From Paractinoplanes deccanensis (GTDB lineage: Bacteria; Actinomycetota; Actinomycetes; Mycobacteriales; Micromonosporaceae), in NCBI RefSeq assembly GCF_016862115.1, contig NZ_BOMI01000189.1, forward strand, positions 20,690 to 84,689: a DNA stretch of 64,000 bases. Direction: 5' to 3'. The position numbers were made by a program, and so were the translations under genes. Of the stretch, positions 16,129-26,634 are shown in pieces. The notes beneath the pieces are model-generated. The model was not told the DNA's origin and did no database searches. It worked only from the letters and a program-made list of their open reading frames with translations. Position 1 is the first letter of the stretch; each line of letters starts with the position of its first letter.

Positions 16129-17490
16129 TTATCTCGGCTCGTACCGCACGATCTGCTGAGTTGCCCGCAGCACCGATCGGAGAGCCGTCAGATCTCCCTC
16201 GATCACCCCGGCCGCGCGGGCCTGCACCAGCAGGTTGCCCAGCGCGGTCGCCTCGACCGGCCCGGCCAGCACCGGCAGCCCGCAGGCGTCCGCGGTGAGC
16301 TGGCAGAGCAGCTCGTTGCGGGCGCCGCCGCCGACGATGTGCACCGCGTCGACGTGCCGGCCGGAGAGCTCCTGGGCCTGCTCGATCGCGCGCTTGTGCG
16401 CCAGCGCCAGACTGTCCACGATGCACCGGGTCAGCACCGCGTGGCTCGCGTCCGCCGGCAGGCCGGCCGCCTTGATCAGCCGCCCGGCCATGTCGCCCGG
16501 CGGCAGGAAGACCGGGTCGTCGAGGTCCACGACGGCACCGAACGGCTTCTCCCGCGACGCGGCGCGCAGCAGCTCGACGATGTCCGGCGAGCCCCATTCG
16601 CGCATGCACTCCTGGAGCGGCCAGAGCCCCATCACGTTGCGCAGGTAGCGGATCGTGCCGTCGACGCCGCCCTCGTTCGTGAAGTTCGCCGCCCGCGACG
16701 CGGCGCTGAGCACCGGCGCGGGCAGCTCCAACCCGACCAGGGACCAGGTGCCACAGGAGATGTACGCGAAATGCGCGCCCGCCGCCGGCACGCCCACCAC
16801 GGCGGAGGCGGTGTCGTGCGAGCCGACGGCGACCACCCTCGTACCGCCGAAGTCGCCGATGACCGACCCGGGGTGACGGATGGCGGGGAAGAGCGAAGGC
16901 CGCAGGCCGAGCTGGTCGATCAGCGGCGCCGACCAGTCGCGGGTGCGGACGTCGACGAGCTCGGTGGTGGAGGCGTTCGTGTATTCGGCGCCGGTCTCGC
17001 CGGTCAGCCAGTACGCGAGCAGGTCGGGGACGAGCAGCAGCTGTTTCGCGGCCGCGTACTGCGGGGTGTCCTTCGCGGCGGCGAGCTGGTAGATCGTGTT
17101 GAACGGCAGCTTCTGCAGACCGGTGATCTCGTAAAGCCGCTCGTCGGCGATCTTTTGTGCCAGCCGCTCGGGCACGCCGTCGGTGCGGGCGTCGCGGTAG
17201 TGCACCGGGTTGCCGAGCAGCTCGCCGGTCGCGTCGAGGAGGCCGTAGTCGACCGCCCACGAGTCGATGCCGATGCTTTCCACCTGACCGGCCCGCTTCA
17301 GCCCCTCGAGGACGCCGCGGTAGAGGCCCAGGATGTCCCAGTAGAGGGTTTTCTGGGTTTTCACCGGGACATTGTGGAAACGATGCGCCTCGGTGAGCTT
17401 GATCTCGCTGGGGCCGACGCGGCCGACCATGACGCGTCCGGACGACGCGCCGAGGTCGACCGCGGCGAACTCTTTGCTCATCTTCGTCAC
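16129..17490 (-). CDS. rhaB: Rhamnulokinase
   Basis: A FGGY-family kinase of about 450 residues that phosphorylates L-rhamnulose to L-rhamnulose 1-phosphate. It shows AVDLGASSGRVMVG (phosphate 1 region), GIDSWAVDYGLLD with the substrate-site Asp, CGTWSLVG, and the adenosine region VHIVGGGARNELLCQ. Two starts are possible: GTG at 17490, which overlaps the rhaD stop (GTGA), or ATG at 17481. The overlap favours 17490, while the ATG fits the family N-terminus (MSKEFAAVDLG). It is the second gene of the rhaDB-lutABC operon. Confidence 0.93.
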   Translation of the reverse strand: MTKMSKEFAAVDLGASSGRVMVGRVGPSEIKLTEAHRFHNVPVKTQKTLYWDILGLYRGVLEGLKRAGQVESIGIDSWAVDYGLLDATGELLGNPVHYRDARTDGVPERLAQKIADERLYEITGLQKLPFNTIYQLAAAKDTPQYAAAKQLLLVPDLLAYWLTGETGAEYTNASTTELVDVRTRDWSAPLIDQLGLRPSLFPAIRHPGSVIGDFGGTRVVAVGSHDTASAVVGVPAAGAHFAYISCGTWSLVGLELPAPVLSAASRAANFTNEGGVDGTIRYLRNVMGLWPLQECMREWGSPDIVELLRAASREKPFGAVVDLDDPVFLPPGDMAGRLIKAAGLPADASHAVLTRCIVDSLALAHKRAIEQAQELSGRHVDAVHIVGGGARNELLCQLTADACGLPVLAGPVEATALGNLLVQARAAGVIEGDLTALRSVLRATQQIVRYEPR

Positions 17491-19517
17491 CGAAGGAAAG
17501 CTGCGGCGACGCCCGCGTCCACCGGGATGTGCAGGCCGGTCGTGTGGGTCAGGTCGCCGCCGGTCAGCACGAAGACCGCGTTGGCGACGTGCTCCGGCAG
17601 CACCTCGCGCTTGAGCAGGGTGCGCTGCGCGTAGTACTCGCCGAGCTTCTCCTCGGGCACGCCGTAGACGGCGGCGCGCTGGGCGCCCCAGCCGCCGGCG
17701 AAGATGCCGGAGCCGCGGACCACACCGTCGGGGTTGATGCCGTTGACGCGTACGCCGTAGGCACCGAGCTCGGCCGCGAGCAGCCGCACCTGGTGGGCCT
17801 GGTCGGCCTTGGTGGCGCCGTAGGCGACGTTGTTCGGGCCGGCGAACAACGAGTTCTTGCTGGAGATGTAGACGATGTCGCCGCCCATGCCCTGCGCGAT
17901 CAGGATGCGCGCGGCCTCGCGGGAGACCAGGAACGAGCCCTTCGCCATCACGTCGTGCTGGAGGTCCCAGTCGGCCTCGGTGGTCTCCAGCAGCGGCTTC
18001 GAGATGCTCAGGCCGGCGTTGTTGACGACCAGGTCGACGCCGCCGAAGGCGAGCACGCTGTCGCGCAGCGAGGCGGCGATCGCGTCGGCGCTGGTCACGT
18101 CGGCCGCGACGGCGATCGCGGCGTCGGTCCCGCCGATCTCGGCGGCCACGTTCTTGGCCGCCTCGAAGTCACGGTCGGCGACGACCACGACGGCGCCCTC
18201 GGCGGCGAGGCGCAGCGCGATGGCGCGGCCGATGCCCGAGCCACCACCGGTGACGTACGCGATGCGGGTCGCGAGCGGCTTCGGCTTGGGCATGCGCTGA
18301 AGCTTGGCCTCCTCGAGCGCCCAGTACTCGATGCGGAACTTCTCGGACTCGTCGATCGGCGCGTAGGCCGACACCGACTCGGCGCCGCGCATCACGTTGA
18401 TGGCGTTGACGTAGAACTCACCGGCGACGCGCGCGGTCTGCTTGTTGGCGCCGAAGGAGAACATGCCGACGCCGGGCACCAGGACGATCGCCGGGTCGGC
18501 GCCGCGGATGGCCGGGCTCTCCGCGGTGGCGTGGCGGTCGTAGTAGGCCTGGTAGTCCTCGCGGTAGGCGGCGTGCAGTTCCTTGGCCCTCTCGATCACC
18601 TGCTCCAGCGGCGCGTCCGGCGCGGTGTCCAGGATGAGCGGCTTGACCTTCGTCCGCAGGAAGTGGTCGGGGCACGAGGTGCCCTTCGCGCCGAGCTCTT
18701 CGAGCCGCTCGCTGTTGACGAAGTCGAGGACGACGTCGCTGTCGGTGTAGTGGCCGACCTGGGGCCGGTCGGTGGAGGCGAGACCGCGGAGGTACGGGAA
18801 GATCTCGGCGGCCCTCCGGTGGCGGGCCTCGTCGGGCAGGGACGTGACCTTCCGGGCGCCGAACGGGTCGGGGCGGCCGTGCTCGGCGAGGTAGCGCTCG
18901 GCGGTCTTGATGATCTCGAGGGAGTTGGCCTCGCACTCCGCGCTGGTGGCGCCCCACGCGGTGATGCCGTGCCCGCCGAGGATGACGCCGATCGCCTGCG
19001 GGTTGGCCCGCTGCACGGCGGCGATGTCGAGGCCGAGCTGGAAGCCCGGGCGGCGCCACGGCACCCAGAGCACCCGGTCGCCGAAGATCTCCTTGGTGAG
19101 GGCGGGCCCGTCGGCGGCGGTGGCGATCGCGATGCCCGAGTCGGGGTGCAGGTGGTCGACGTGCGGTGCCTCGACGAGACCGTGCATGGCGGTGTCGATC
19201 GAGGGGGCGGCCCCACCGCGGCCGTGCAGGCAGTAGTCGAAGGCGGCGACCATCTCGTCCTCGCGCTCGACACCCGGGTAGGTGCGGGTGAGCGCGCGCA
19301 GCCGGTCGAGCCGCAGCACGGCGAGGCCCTTCTCGGTCAGGGTGCCGAGGTCGCCGCCGGAGCCCTTGACCCAGACCAGCTCGGTCGGCTCACCGGTGAC
19401 CGGGTCGGTCTCGGAGCCCTTGGCCGAGGTGTTTCCCCCGGCGTAGTTGGTGTTGCGCGGGTCGGCGCCGAGCCGATTGCTGCGCTCCAGAAGCTCACGC
19501 ACTGCGGGATTAGTCAT
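17487..19517 (-). CDS. rhaD: Bifunctional rhamnulose-1-phosphate aldolase / L-lactaldehyde dehydrogenase
   Basis: A 676-residue fusion. Residues about 1-400 are a class II aldolase (zinc ligands likely in HVDHLHPDS near 119-124 and ILGGHGITAWG) that splits L-rhamnulose 1-phosphate into DHAP and L-lactaldehyde. Residues about 420-676 form an SDR (TGGGSGIGRA, NNAG, catalytic Tyr and Lys in AYGATKADQ) that oxidises the aldehyde to L-lactate with NAD+. This RhaEW/RhaD fusion is known from several bacteria. It is the first gene of the operon. A TTGACC-N18-TAATGT promoter and LacI-type operators lie directly upstream. Confidence 0.93.
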   Translation of the reverse strand: MTNPAVRELLERSNRLGADPRNTNYAGGNTSAKGSETDPVTGEPTELVWVKGSGGDLGTLTEKGLAVLRLDRLRALTRTYPGVEREDEMVAAFDYCLHGRGGAAPSIDTAMHGLVEAPHVDHLHPDSGIAIATAADGPALTKEIFGDRVLWVPWRRPGFQLGLDIAAVQRANPQAIGVILGGHGITAWGATSAECEANSLEIIKTAERYLAEHGRPDPFGARKVTSLPDEARHRRAAEIFPYLRGLASTDRPQVGHYTDSDVVLDFVNSERLEELGAKGTSCPDHFLRTKVKPLILDTAPDAPLEQVIERAKELHAAYREDYQAYYDRHATAESPAIRGADPAIVLVPGVGMFSFGANKQTARVAGEFYVNAINVMRGAESVSAYAPIDESEKFRIEYWALEEAKLQRMPKPKPLATRIAYVTGGGSGIGRAIALRLAAEGAVVVVADRDFEAAKNVAAEIGGTDAAIAVAADVTSADAIAASLRDSVLAFGGVDLVVNNAGLSISKPLLETTEADWDLQHDVMAKGSFLVSREAARILIAQGMGGDIVYISSKNSLFAGPNNVAYGATKADQAHQVRLLAAELGAYGVRVNGINPDGVVRGSGIFAGGWGAQRAAVYGVPEEKLGEYYAQRTLLKREVLPEHVANAVFVLTGGDLTHTTGLHIPVDAGVAAAFLR

Positions 19518-19900
19518 GGTGTCCTTCGCCGTTGTCTGCGCCGCGTTTTCGGGGTTTGGGAGATCGCGTGAAACGTTTCAGACGTTGCGGACACATTACG
19601 GCCCTGTAGCGCTCCCGGTCAAGACACCGATCACAGTTGAAACGTTCCGCATCCTGCGCCGGCCGGCTCCCTCTCCGAGCCGCACGGCATCGCCGTCCTG
19701 GCCGGCCCGCCCATTGACGAACGCGACAGGCATCACACACACCGGCCAGCCAGCCGCCACCGGCCTCTGACCTGCGGAAACTCCGCCATCTGCGACCAAT
19801 GGCCGATGCCTGGACCCGATGAACCAGTCGGGTGGCCGAGGCGCCACCCACCCATGATCAACCAGGCTGCTAGGCCGGAAACGTTCATGGGGGGAAACAG
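19518..19900. promoter_or_regulatory. Rhamnose control region upstream of rhaD (promoter and three LacI-type operators)
   Basis: A 383-base gene-free stretch. For rhaD (minus strand) the promoter reads TTGACC (19622-19617), 18 bases, then TAATGT (19598-19593). A perfect operator TGAAACGTTTCA (19569-19580) sits 12 bases beyond the -10 box, where a bound repressor would block transcription. A second, imperfect site TGAAACGTTCCG (19638-19649) lies upstream of the -35 box. A third, GGAAACGTTCAT (19877-19888), is 12 bases before the deacetylase start. The same motif recurs upstream of rhaT. The rest of the stretch (about 19650-19876) shows nothing I can name. Confidence 0.75.
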
Positions 19901-20677
19901 ATGGTCACGCGTCGCGCGATCCTACGAGGCGCTCTGCTCGCCGGCGGCGGCGCCGCCACGGCCTTCGCCGGCGCCGGCCACGTCCAACACTGGCTCGGCT
20001 GGGACCGGCCACCACTGGGCGGCGGCTACGCCTCGGCCGCCGACAACCTCGGCGCGGTAGCCCACGGCGGCGTGCACATCCACTACTTCCGCCCGACCAC
20101 CGAGAAGCTGGTCGCCCTCACCTTCGACGACGGCCCGCTGCCCGACTACACGCCCCGCTTCCTCGACGCCCTCGACGACGCCGGCGTGCCCGCGACCTTC
20201 TTCCTGGTCGGCCGCCACCTGGAAAAACACGCCGACCTGGTCCGCAACCGCCTGGACCGGCACGAACTCGGCAACCACTCCTGGTCACACGACGACCTGG
20301 CCACCCTGGACCTGACCGCCGCCCGCCGCGAACTGGAACGCGCCCACGACGCCATCAAACGCCACACCGGCCGCGAACCCACCTTGCTGCGCCCGCCGTA
20401 CGGCCACCTCGGCGGCTCCACCGTCCTGGCCGCCGACGCCATGGGCTACGACATCGCCCTGTGGTCCCACCAGATGCGCGAACGCAGATATGCCGGCGAC
20501 CCCGCCGCCCAGGCCCGCGACCTGACCGACACGATGCGCCCCGGCTCGATAGTCCTGGCCCACGACGCCGGCGACAAACGGCGGCTGGTCGCCCTGGACG
20601 CCTTGCCCACGCTGATCGCGGGCCTGCGCCATCGCGGGTACCGCTTCGTCACGGTCTCGGAGCTCCTGCACAGCTGA
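19901..20677 (+). CDS. Exported polysaccharide deacetylase (NodB domain)
   Basis: A 258-residue carbohydrate esterase family 4 protein. The first residues carry a twin-arginine-like signal (TRRAILRGALLAGG). The NodB domain starts near residue 68: TFDDGP gives D76 and D77, ELGNHSWSH supplies the metal His residues 126 and 130, RPPYG is near 163, and AHD comes late. All catalytic motifs are intact, so it should remove N- or O-acetyl groups from cell-wall or extracellular glycans. GGGGGG at 19889 gives a strong ribosome site. A half-conserved rhamnose operator lies just upstream, so it may belong to the rhamnose regulon. Confidence 0.9.
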   Translation: MVTRRAILRGALLAGGGAATAFAGAGHVQHWLGWDRPPLGGGYASAADNLGAVAHGGVHIHYFRPTTEKLVALTFDDGPLPDYTPRFLDALDDAGVPATFFLVGRHLEKHADLVRNRLDRHELGNHSWSHDDLATLDLTAARRELERAHDAIKRHTGREPTLLRPPYGHLGGSTVLAADAMGYDIALWSHQMRERRYAGDPAAQARDLTDTMRPGSIVLAHDAGDKRRLVALDALPTLIAGLRHRGYRFVTVSELLHS

Positions 20678-21723
20678 CGCACGGGCCCTCCCATGCCGGC
20701 CCGGGTCACCGGCCGCGGATAGGCGGTGATCGGCGCCGCCCGCTACGCCCGTCCGGCCGAGGCCCGCAGTCCGCGGGTGCGGCGGGCGGGCTCACGGTCA
20801 GATTCCGCTTACGGGCCGGGCCAGTGGCTCTCGCTCACAGACCCGGCCCGCGCGTAGCCCGGACCACAACCTCAGGGATTCGCCCACGGGGCCGCCCACA
20901 GATTCGACCCGGTGCAGGAGCGTGCACAGGGGAGTTGGGCCGTGAGGGGCGCGGCGGCGGGTCCGGCCTCCACGCGGCCCGCAAGTGCTTGCCCACAAGC
21001 GCTCGTTTACAGAAACCCGCCCACAGATCTCGCTCACAGACCAGACGCCATAGGCCCTGCCTTGTAGGCCCCGCCCCACAGAACCCGGAGCAAAGGCCCC
21101 GCCCCATAAACCCTGGCGCAAAGGCCCCCGCCCATAGCCCTGGCGCACAAGCCCCGGCCCACAAACCCTGGCGCCCCAGCCCCGACCCATAAACCCTGGC
21201 GCGCACAAGCCCCGGCCCCACAGACCCTGGCGCCCCAACCCTGGCCCACAGACCCCGCCCTCCCAAGGGGGCCCCCGACCCGACCCATTGTGGCGGAGAA
21301 CCGCGAGATCACGTTGGTGCCCTGTGGACAGCAGGCGGGCCTGTGGACAAAGTCGGCGGCCCGCGAGACCAGCTGGGACGATTGTTCACAGCCAGTCGGC
21401 CCTTCGGCCGGATCGCCATCAGGTGGCCTGACGGCACAAGCGGAGGGCAAACGCGAGATGGCCCGACAAGGTCCGGTGTCGCCGACCGGAAGACAGACAC
21501 CACGGGAGCATCTGGACGTCGTGATCAGGCGAGAAAGGGGGCGAACAACTGCCCGGCCAGCCGACCGCGTGACGACCCGGGCAACCGCCGCCCTTTGATC
21601 ACGTCGTGGCCGGCCGGGGCCGGCAGGGCAGCTCGGAGGGATGGGCGAGCGGCGGAAACCGGAACGCGGCAACAGAAAGGCGCCAACAAGAGCGACGTTC
21701 CGCCGACGCCAGGAGCGCTGGCG
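20678..21723. other. Non-coding island of about 1 kb
   Basis: No convincing gene is present. Open frames here are translations of low-complexity repeats (Gly-Leu-Trp-Ala-rich) or short frames without homology. From about 21066 to 21262 there is a degenerate tandem repeat (separate entry). GTCCACA-like words occur, with one exact TGTGGACAA at about 21342-21350 and a near copy TGTGGACAG about 20 bases before it; these resemble actinobacterial DnaA boxes. From 21270 to 21720 the sequence is AT-richer than its surroundings and shows nothing I can name. Confidence 0.6.
21066..21262. repeat. Degenerate 27-base tandem repeat, about seven units
   Basis: Each unit has the form AAGCCCCGGCCCACA, then AACCCTGGCGC, with variable spacing of 25-30 bases. 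Words such as CCCATAAACCCTGGCGC recur at about 21104, 21188 and in variants between. Unit length is not a strict multiple of three and translations carry no conserved protein, so this is an intergenic repeat, not a gene. Confidence 0.7.
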
Positions 21724-22758
21724 TCAGACCGTGCGGGAGCGGGAAACCGTCGAGGCCCGGGCAACAAGCTCCGGCGTGAACTGGAGCTGCCTGTGCTTGT
21801 GCTCCGGGTTCGTGGCCTCGTCGAGCACCAGCTGCGCCGCCGCGCGGCCGAGTTCCTGGCGGGGCTGGCGCACGGACGTCAGCGGGACGGCGGCCGCGGC
21901 GGCGAACTCGATGTCGTCGAAGCCGACGATGGCGAGGTCGTCGGGGACTCGGAGGCCCGCGCCGATGCTCTGCTGGAGCAGGCCCAGGGCCAGCAGGTCG
22001 TTGGCGCAGAAGGCCGCGGTGGGCCGGCGGCGTGCGGGCAGGCCGGCCAGGCGTTCGCCGGCCGAGCGTCCGTCCGCGACGGTCATCGCGTCGGTGGGCA
22101 GGTAGATCAGGTCGTCGGGTGAGCGGCCCAGGGACGACCAGATCTCGCGGGCGCCCTGGAGGCGCTCGCCGACCTGGCCCAGGGAGTCGGGGCCGCCGAT
22201 GAAGGCCACCCGTTCGTGGCCCTGCTCGGCCAGGTGCTCGACGGCTATGCGGCCGCCGAGGATGTCGTCGACCGCCACCGAGCAGCAGTTGTCGACGCCT
22301 CGCACGCGGTCGACCACGACCAGGGGTACGCCGCGGCGGGTCAGCTCGTCGAGGTGCGGGGCGGCCGGGTCGACCGGGGTGATCAGGATGCCCTGCACGC
22401 GCTGTTGGAGCAGGCGGTCGAGGTGCAGCTCCTCGCGCGACGAGCGGCTGTTGCTGTTGCAGATGAACAGCGACAGGTCGGCGTCCTCGGCGGCCATCTC
22501 GATGCCCTGGGCGACGTCGTGGAAGAACGGGTTGGTGCCGTCGAGCATCACGTACGCCAGGGTGCGGCTGGTGCCGGCGCGCAGCTGGCGGGCCGACTCG
22601 TTGCGGACGAAACCGAGCTCGGTCATGGCGCGCTCGACCCGTTCGCGGGTGCGGGCGCTGACCACTTCGGGGCGGTTCATCACGTTGGAGACCGTGCCCA
22701 GCGAGACGCCGGCGGCGGCGGCAACGTCCTTCACGGACGGCGTCCTGCCGTTCAGCAC
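21724..22758 (-). CDS. LacI-family repressor of the rhamnose genes
   Basis: A 344-residue LacI/GalR regulator. The helix-turn-helix and hinge occupy residues about 6-60 (TPSVKDVAAAAGVSLGTVSN, then NESARQLRAGTSRT), followed by a periplasmic-binding-protein-like sugar domain. The GTG at 22758 is chosen because GAGGAGG lies directly before it and it places the HTH at the family position; an upstream start at 22809 adds a non-homologous leader. It lies between the two rhamnose operons, next to the operators, so control of both by rhamnose or a derivative is the natural inference. Such LacI proteins bind palindromes with a central CG, as seen here. Confidence 0.88.
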   Translation of the reverse strand: MLNGRTPSVKDVAAAAGVSLGTVSNVMNRPEVVSARTRERVERAMTELGFVRNESARQLRAGTSRTLAYVMLDGTNPFFHDVAQGIEMAAEDADLSLFICNSNSRSSREELHLDRLLQQRVQGILITPVDPAAPHLDELTRRGVPLVVVDRVRGVDNCCSVAVDDILGGRIAVEHLAEQGHERVAFIGGPDSLGQVGERLQGAREIWSSLGRSPDDLIYLPTDAMTVADGRSAGERLAGLPARRRPTAAFCANDLLALGLLQQSIGAGLRVPDDLAIVGFDDIEFAAAAAVPLTSVRQPRQELGRAAAQLVLDEATNPEHKHRQLQFTPELVARASTVSRSRTV

Positions 22759-22808
22759 CGCTACCTCCTCGACCTGCCGGTCAACCGGCGGTGATCGGAA
22801 CCGGCTCA

Positions 22809-23006
22809 CCGTACCCCGCGTGGGGCGTGACTGAGGGTTCCGGCGTCCTGCGCGGGACGGCCGTTGAAACGTTGAAGTTGCATCTTACGGTACAGGTCGA
22901 ACTCACAACGGCCGTGTTTCCGCAACGTTTCGATCGAATGCTTGACACGTGTGATCGGGGCCACCTACGTTGACTCCACGTTCTCTGAAACATTTCAAAG
23001 TCCGAC
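22809..23006. promoter_or_regulatory. Rhamnose transport operon promoter with LacI-type operators
   Basis: The plus-strand promoter is TTGACA (22942-22947), 18 bases, TACGTT (22966-22971). A near-perfect operator TGAAACATTTCA (22986-22997) lies 14 bases past the -10 box. Further sites are TGAAACGTTGA (22865-22875) and GCAACGTTTCGA (22922-22933) upstream. The layout mirrors that of rhaD: one operator downstream of -10 and others upstream. The lacI gene starts at the left edge on the other strand, so the upstream sites could also regulate it. Confidence 0.75.
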
Positions 23007-23018
23007 GTGGAGGTGGCT

Positions 23019-24556
<1,538 letters not shown>

Positions 24557-24560
<4 letters not shown>

Positions 24561-25579
24561 CCACGTCCACGCTCGGCGCGCCCGCGCCGCACCGGAGCTT
24601 CGTGGGCGGGCTGCTCAAGACCCGCGAGCTCGGCATCGTGCTCGCCCTCGCGCTGCTGGTCGCCTACACCGCGATCGACAACCCGCGCTTCCTGTCCGGG
24701 CAGAGCATCCGCGACAACCTGCTCAACACGGCGATCCTCGCGGTGATGGCGGCCGGCCAGGCGGTCGTCGTCATCACCCGCAACATCGACCTGAGCGTCG
24801 GCTCGGTGCTCGCCATCAGCGCCTTCACCGTGGCGACCATGATGAGCGCCAACCAGGACCTCCCGATGATCGTGCCGATCGTCGTGGGCATCCTGGTCGG
24901 CGCGGTCGCCGGCCTGATCAACGGCGTGCTGGTGCGCTACGGCAAGGTGCCGGCCCTGGTGGTCACCCTCGGCACGATGTACATCTTCCGCGGCCTGGTC
25001 TATTCGTGGGCCGGCGGCGATCAGGTCAACGCCGACGAGCTGCCCGGGCCCTTCCTCGACTTCGCCAATGACAGCGTCCTCGGCATCCCGTGGCTGGTGC
25101 TGATCGCGCTCGTGGTGGTCGGCGGTGTCTCGCTGATGATGCGCAACTACCGGATCGGCCGCGAGATGTACGCGATCGGCTCGAGCCCGCAGGCCGCCGA
25201 GCTCGCCGGCATCAAGGTCGCCCGCAACCTGATCGTCGCCTTCGTGCTCAGCGGCGCGGCCGCGGGCCTGGCCGGTGTCCTGTTCGCCTCCCGGTTCGGC
25301 ACGATCGACGCCTCGGCGGGCACCGGCTACGAGCTGAACGTGGTCGCCGCGGTCGTGGTCGGCGGCGTGGCGGTCTTCGGCGGCAGCGGCACGGTTTGGG
25401 GCGCCGGCCTCGGCGCCCTGCTGCTGACCGTGATCAGCAGCGCCCTCGCCGTTCTCGACATCAACCAGTTCTGGCAGCAGGCGATCGTCGGCTCCCTGAT
25501 CATCCTGGCCATCTGCGCCGACCGCCTGGTCGCGGTGCGGATCGCACGCTCTCTCCGTAAGCGAGACGCCCATGTCTGA
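24557..25579 (+). CDS. rhaP: Rhamnose ABC importer, permease 1
   Basis: A 340-residue RbsC-family inner-membrane protein with 8-10 predicted helices. It includes the conserved cytoplasmic segments ITRNIDLSVGSVLAI near residues 75-89 and VVVGGVAVFGGSGTVWGA near 270. It forms the channel with the second permease. The start overlaps the rhaT stop (ATGA) and the end overlaps the next gene by 8 bases. The specificity for rhamnose is inferred from the operon (rhaM and rhaI follow). Confidence 0.88.
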
Positions 25580-26606
25580 CTCTTCATCGAAGTTGCATCG
25601 GTTTTCCGCCGCGGGCGGGCTGAGTAAGAGGCTGACCAGCTGGGACAGCATCATCATCGTGCTGACCGTGATCGTGCTGATCATCGCGTCGGCGGCCGTG
25701 GACAACTTCGGCACCAGCCGGAACTTCACGTTCATGGTGCTCGACCTGCTGCCGATCATCCTGATCGCGCTGCCGATGACGATGATCATCGTGACCGGCG
25801 AGATCGACCTGTCGGTCGCCAGCGTCCTGGGCTTCACCAGCGCGCTGATGGGCTGGTTCTGGAACAACGGCCTGTCGATCGAGACGATCATCCCGCTCTG
25901 CATCGTGATCGGCGCGGTCTGCGGCGTGCTCAACGGCTTCCTGATCACGGTGCTCGGGCTGCCCTCGCTGGCGGTCACGATCGGCACGCTCGCGCTGTTC
26001 CGGGGTCTCGCGTTCGTGGTGCTGGGCGACGGCGCGGTGGCTGACTTCCCGTTCAGCTACACCGAGTGGGTCACCGGAACGATCGGCTCCTCCCCCGTAC
26101 CGAACGTCCTGATCCTGATCGCGGTCCTCGCCCTGATCTTCGGGATCGTGCAGCACGCCACGCCGGTCGGCCGGGCGCTCTACGCGATCGGCGCGAACGA
26201 CAAGGCCGCGCATTTCTCCGGCATCCGGGTGGCCAGGACCAAGTTCTGGCTGTACGTCGTGAGCGGTGCCGTCGCCGGCCTGGTCGGCGTGCTCTGGACC
26301 CTGCGCTACTCCAGCGCCCGCGCCGACAACGGCTCGGGCCTCGAACTCGCCGTCGTCGCGGCCGTCCTCCTGGGCGGCGTGTCGATCTTCGGCGGAAAGG
26401 GCAGCCTGCCCGGCGTCCTGGCCGGTGTCGTGCTGCTTGCCGCGCTGCAGAACGCGCTGCGCCTGGAGGACGTCTCCGGGCAGGCGCTCAACATCGTCAC
26501 GGGCGCGCTGCTCGTGCTCTCCGTCCTGCTTCCCAACATCGCCACCGCCGTCCGCGGCAACTGGCACCGCCGGCGCCTGCGGCAAGCCGCAGCCTCCGCC
26601 CGATAA
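25572..26606 (+). CDS. rhaQ: Rhamnose ABC importer, permease 2
   Basis: A 344-residue RbsC-type permease, paralogous to the preceding gene. The signature TGEIDLSVASVLGFTSAL lies near residues 75-92, and LLGGVSIFGGKGSLPG in the last third. It has about 9-10 membrane helices and a basic C-terminus. Having two different permeases and one double ATPase matches the RhaSTPQ system of Rhizobium. The gene overlaps rhaP by 8 bases. Confidence 0.88.
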   Translation: MSDSSSKLHRFSAAGGLSKRLTSWDSIIIVLTVIVLIIASAAVDNFGTSRNFTFMVLDLLPIILIALPMTMIIVTGEIDLSVASVLGFTSALMGWFWNNGLSIETIIPLCIVIGAVCGVLNGFLITVLGLPSLAVTIGTLALFRGLAFVVLGDGAVADFPFSYTEWVTGTIGSSPVPNVLILIAVLALIFGIVQHATPVGRALYAIGANDKAAHFSGIRVARTKFWLYVVSGAVAGLVGVLWTLRYSSARADNGSGLELAVVAAVLLGGVSIFGGKGSLPGVLAGVVLLAALQNALRLEDVSGQALNIVTGALLVLSVLLPNIATAVRGNWHRRRLRQAAASAR

Positions 26607-26634
26607 CCCCGAACGAGAAAGAATGGAGTACGCC

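Noticed and set aside
16003..17634. A 543-residue plus-strand open frame
   Set aside because: It is antisense to rhaB, whose kinase motifs are complete.
20798..21266. Gly/Trp/Leu-rich open frames (up to 146 residues) as a repeat protein
   Set aside because: Repeat period is not a multiple of three, all frames give similar low complexity, and there is no start context or homology.
21290..21400. TGTGGACAA and similar words as a replication origin
   Set aside because: Only one exact DnaA box and one near copy are present, and dnaA/dnaN or other origin genes are absent; the region is surrounded by rhamnose genes.
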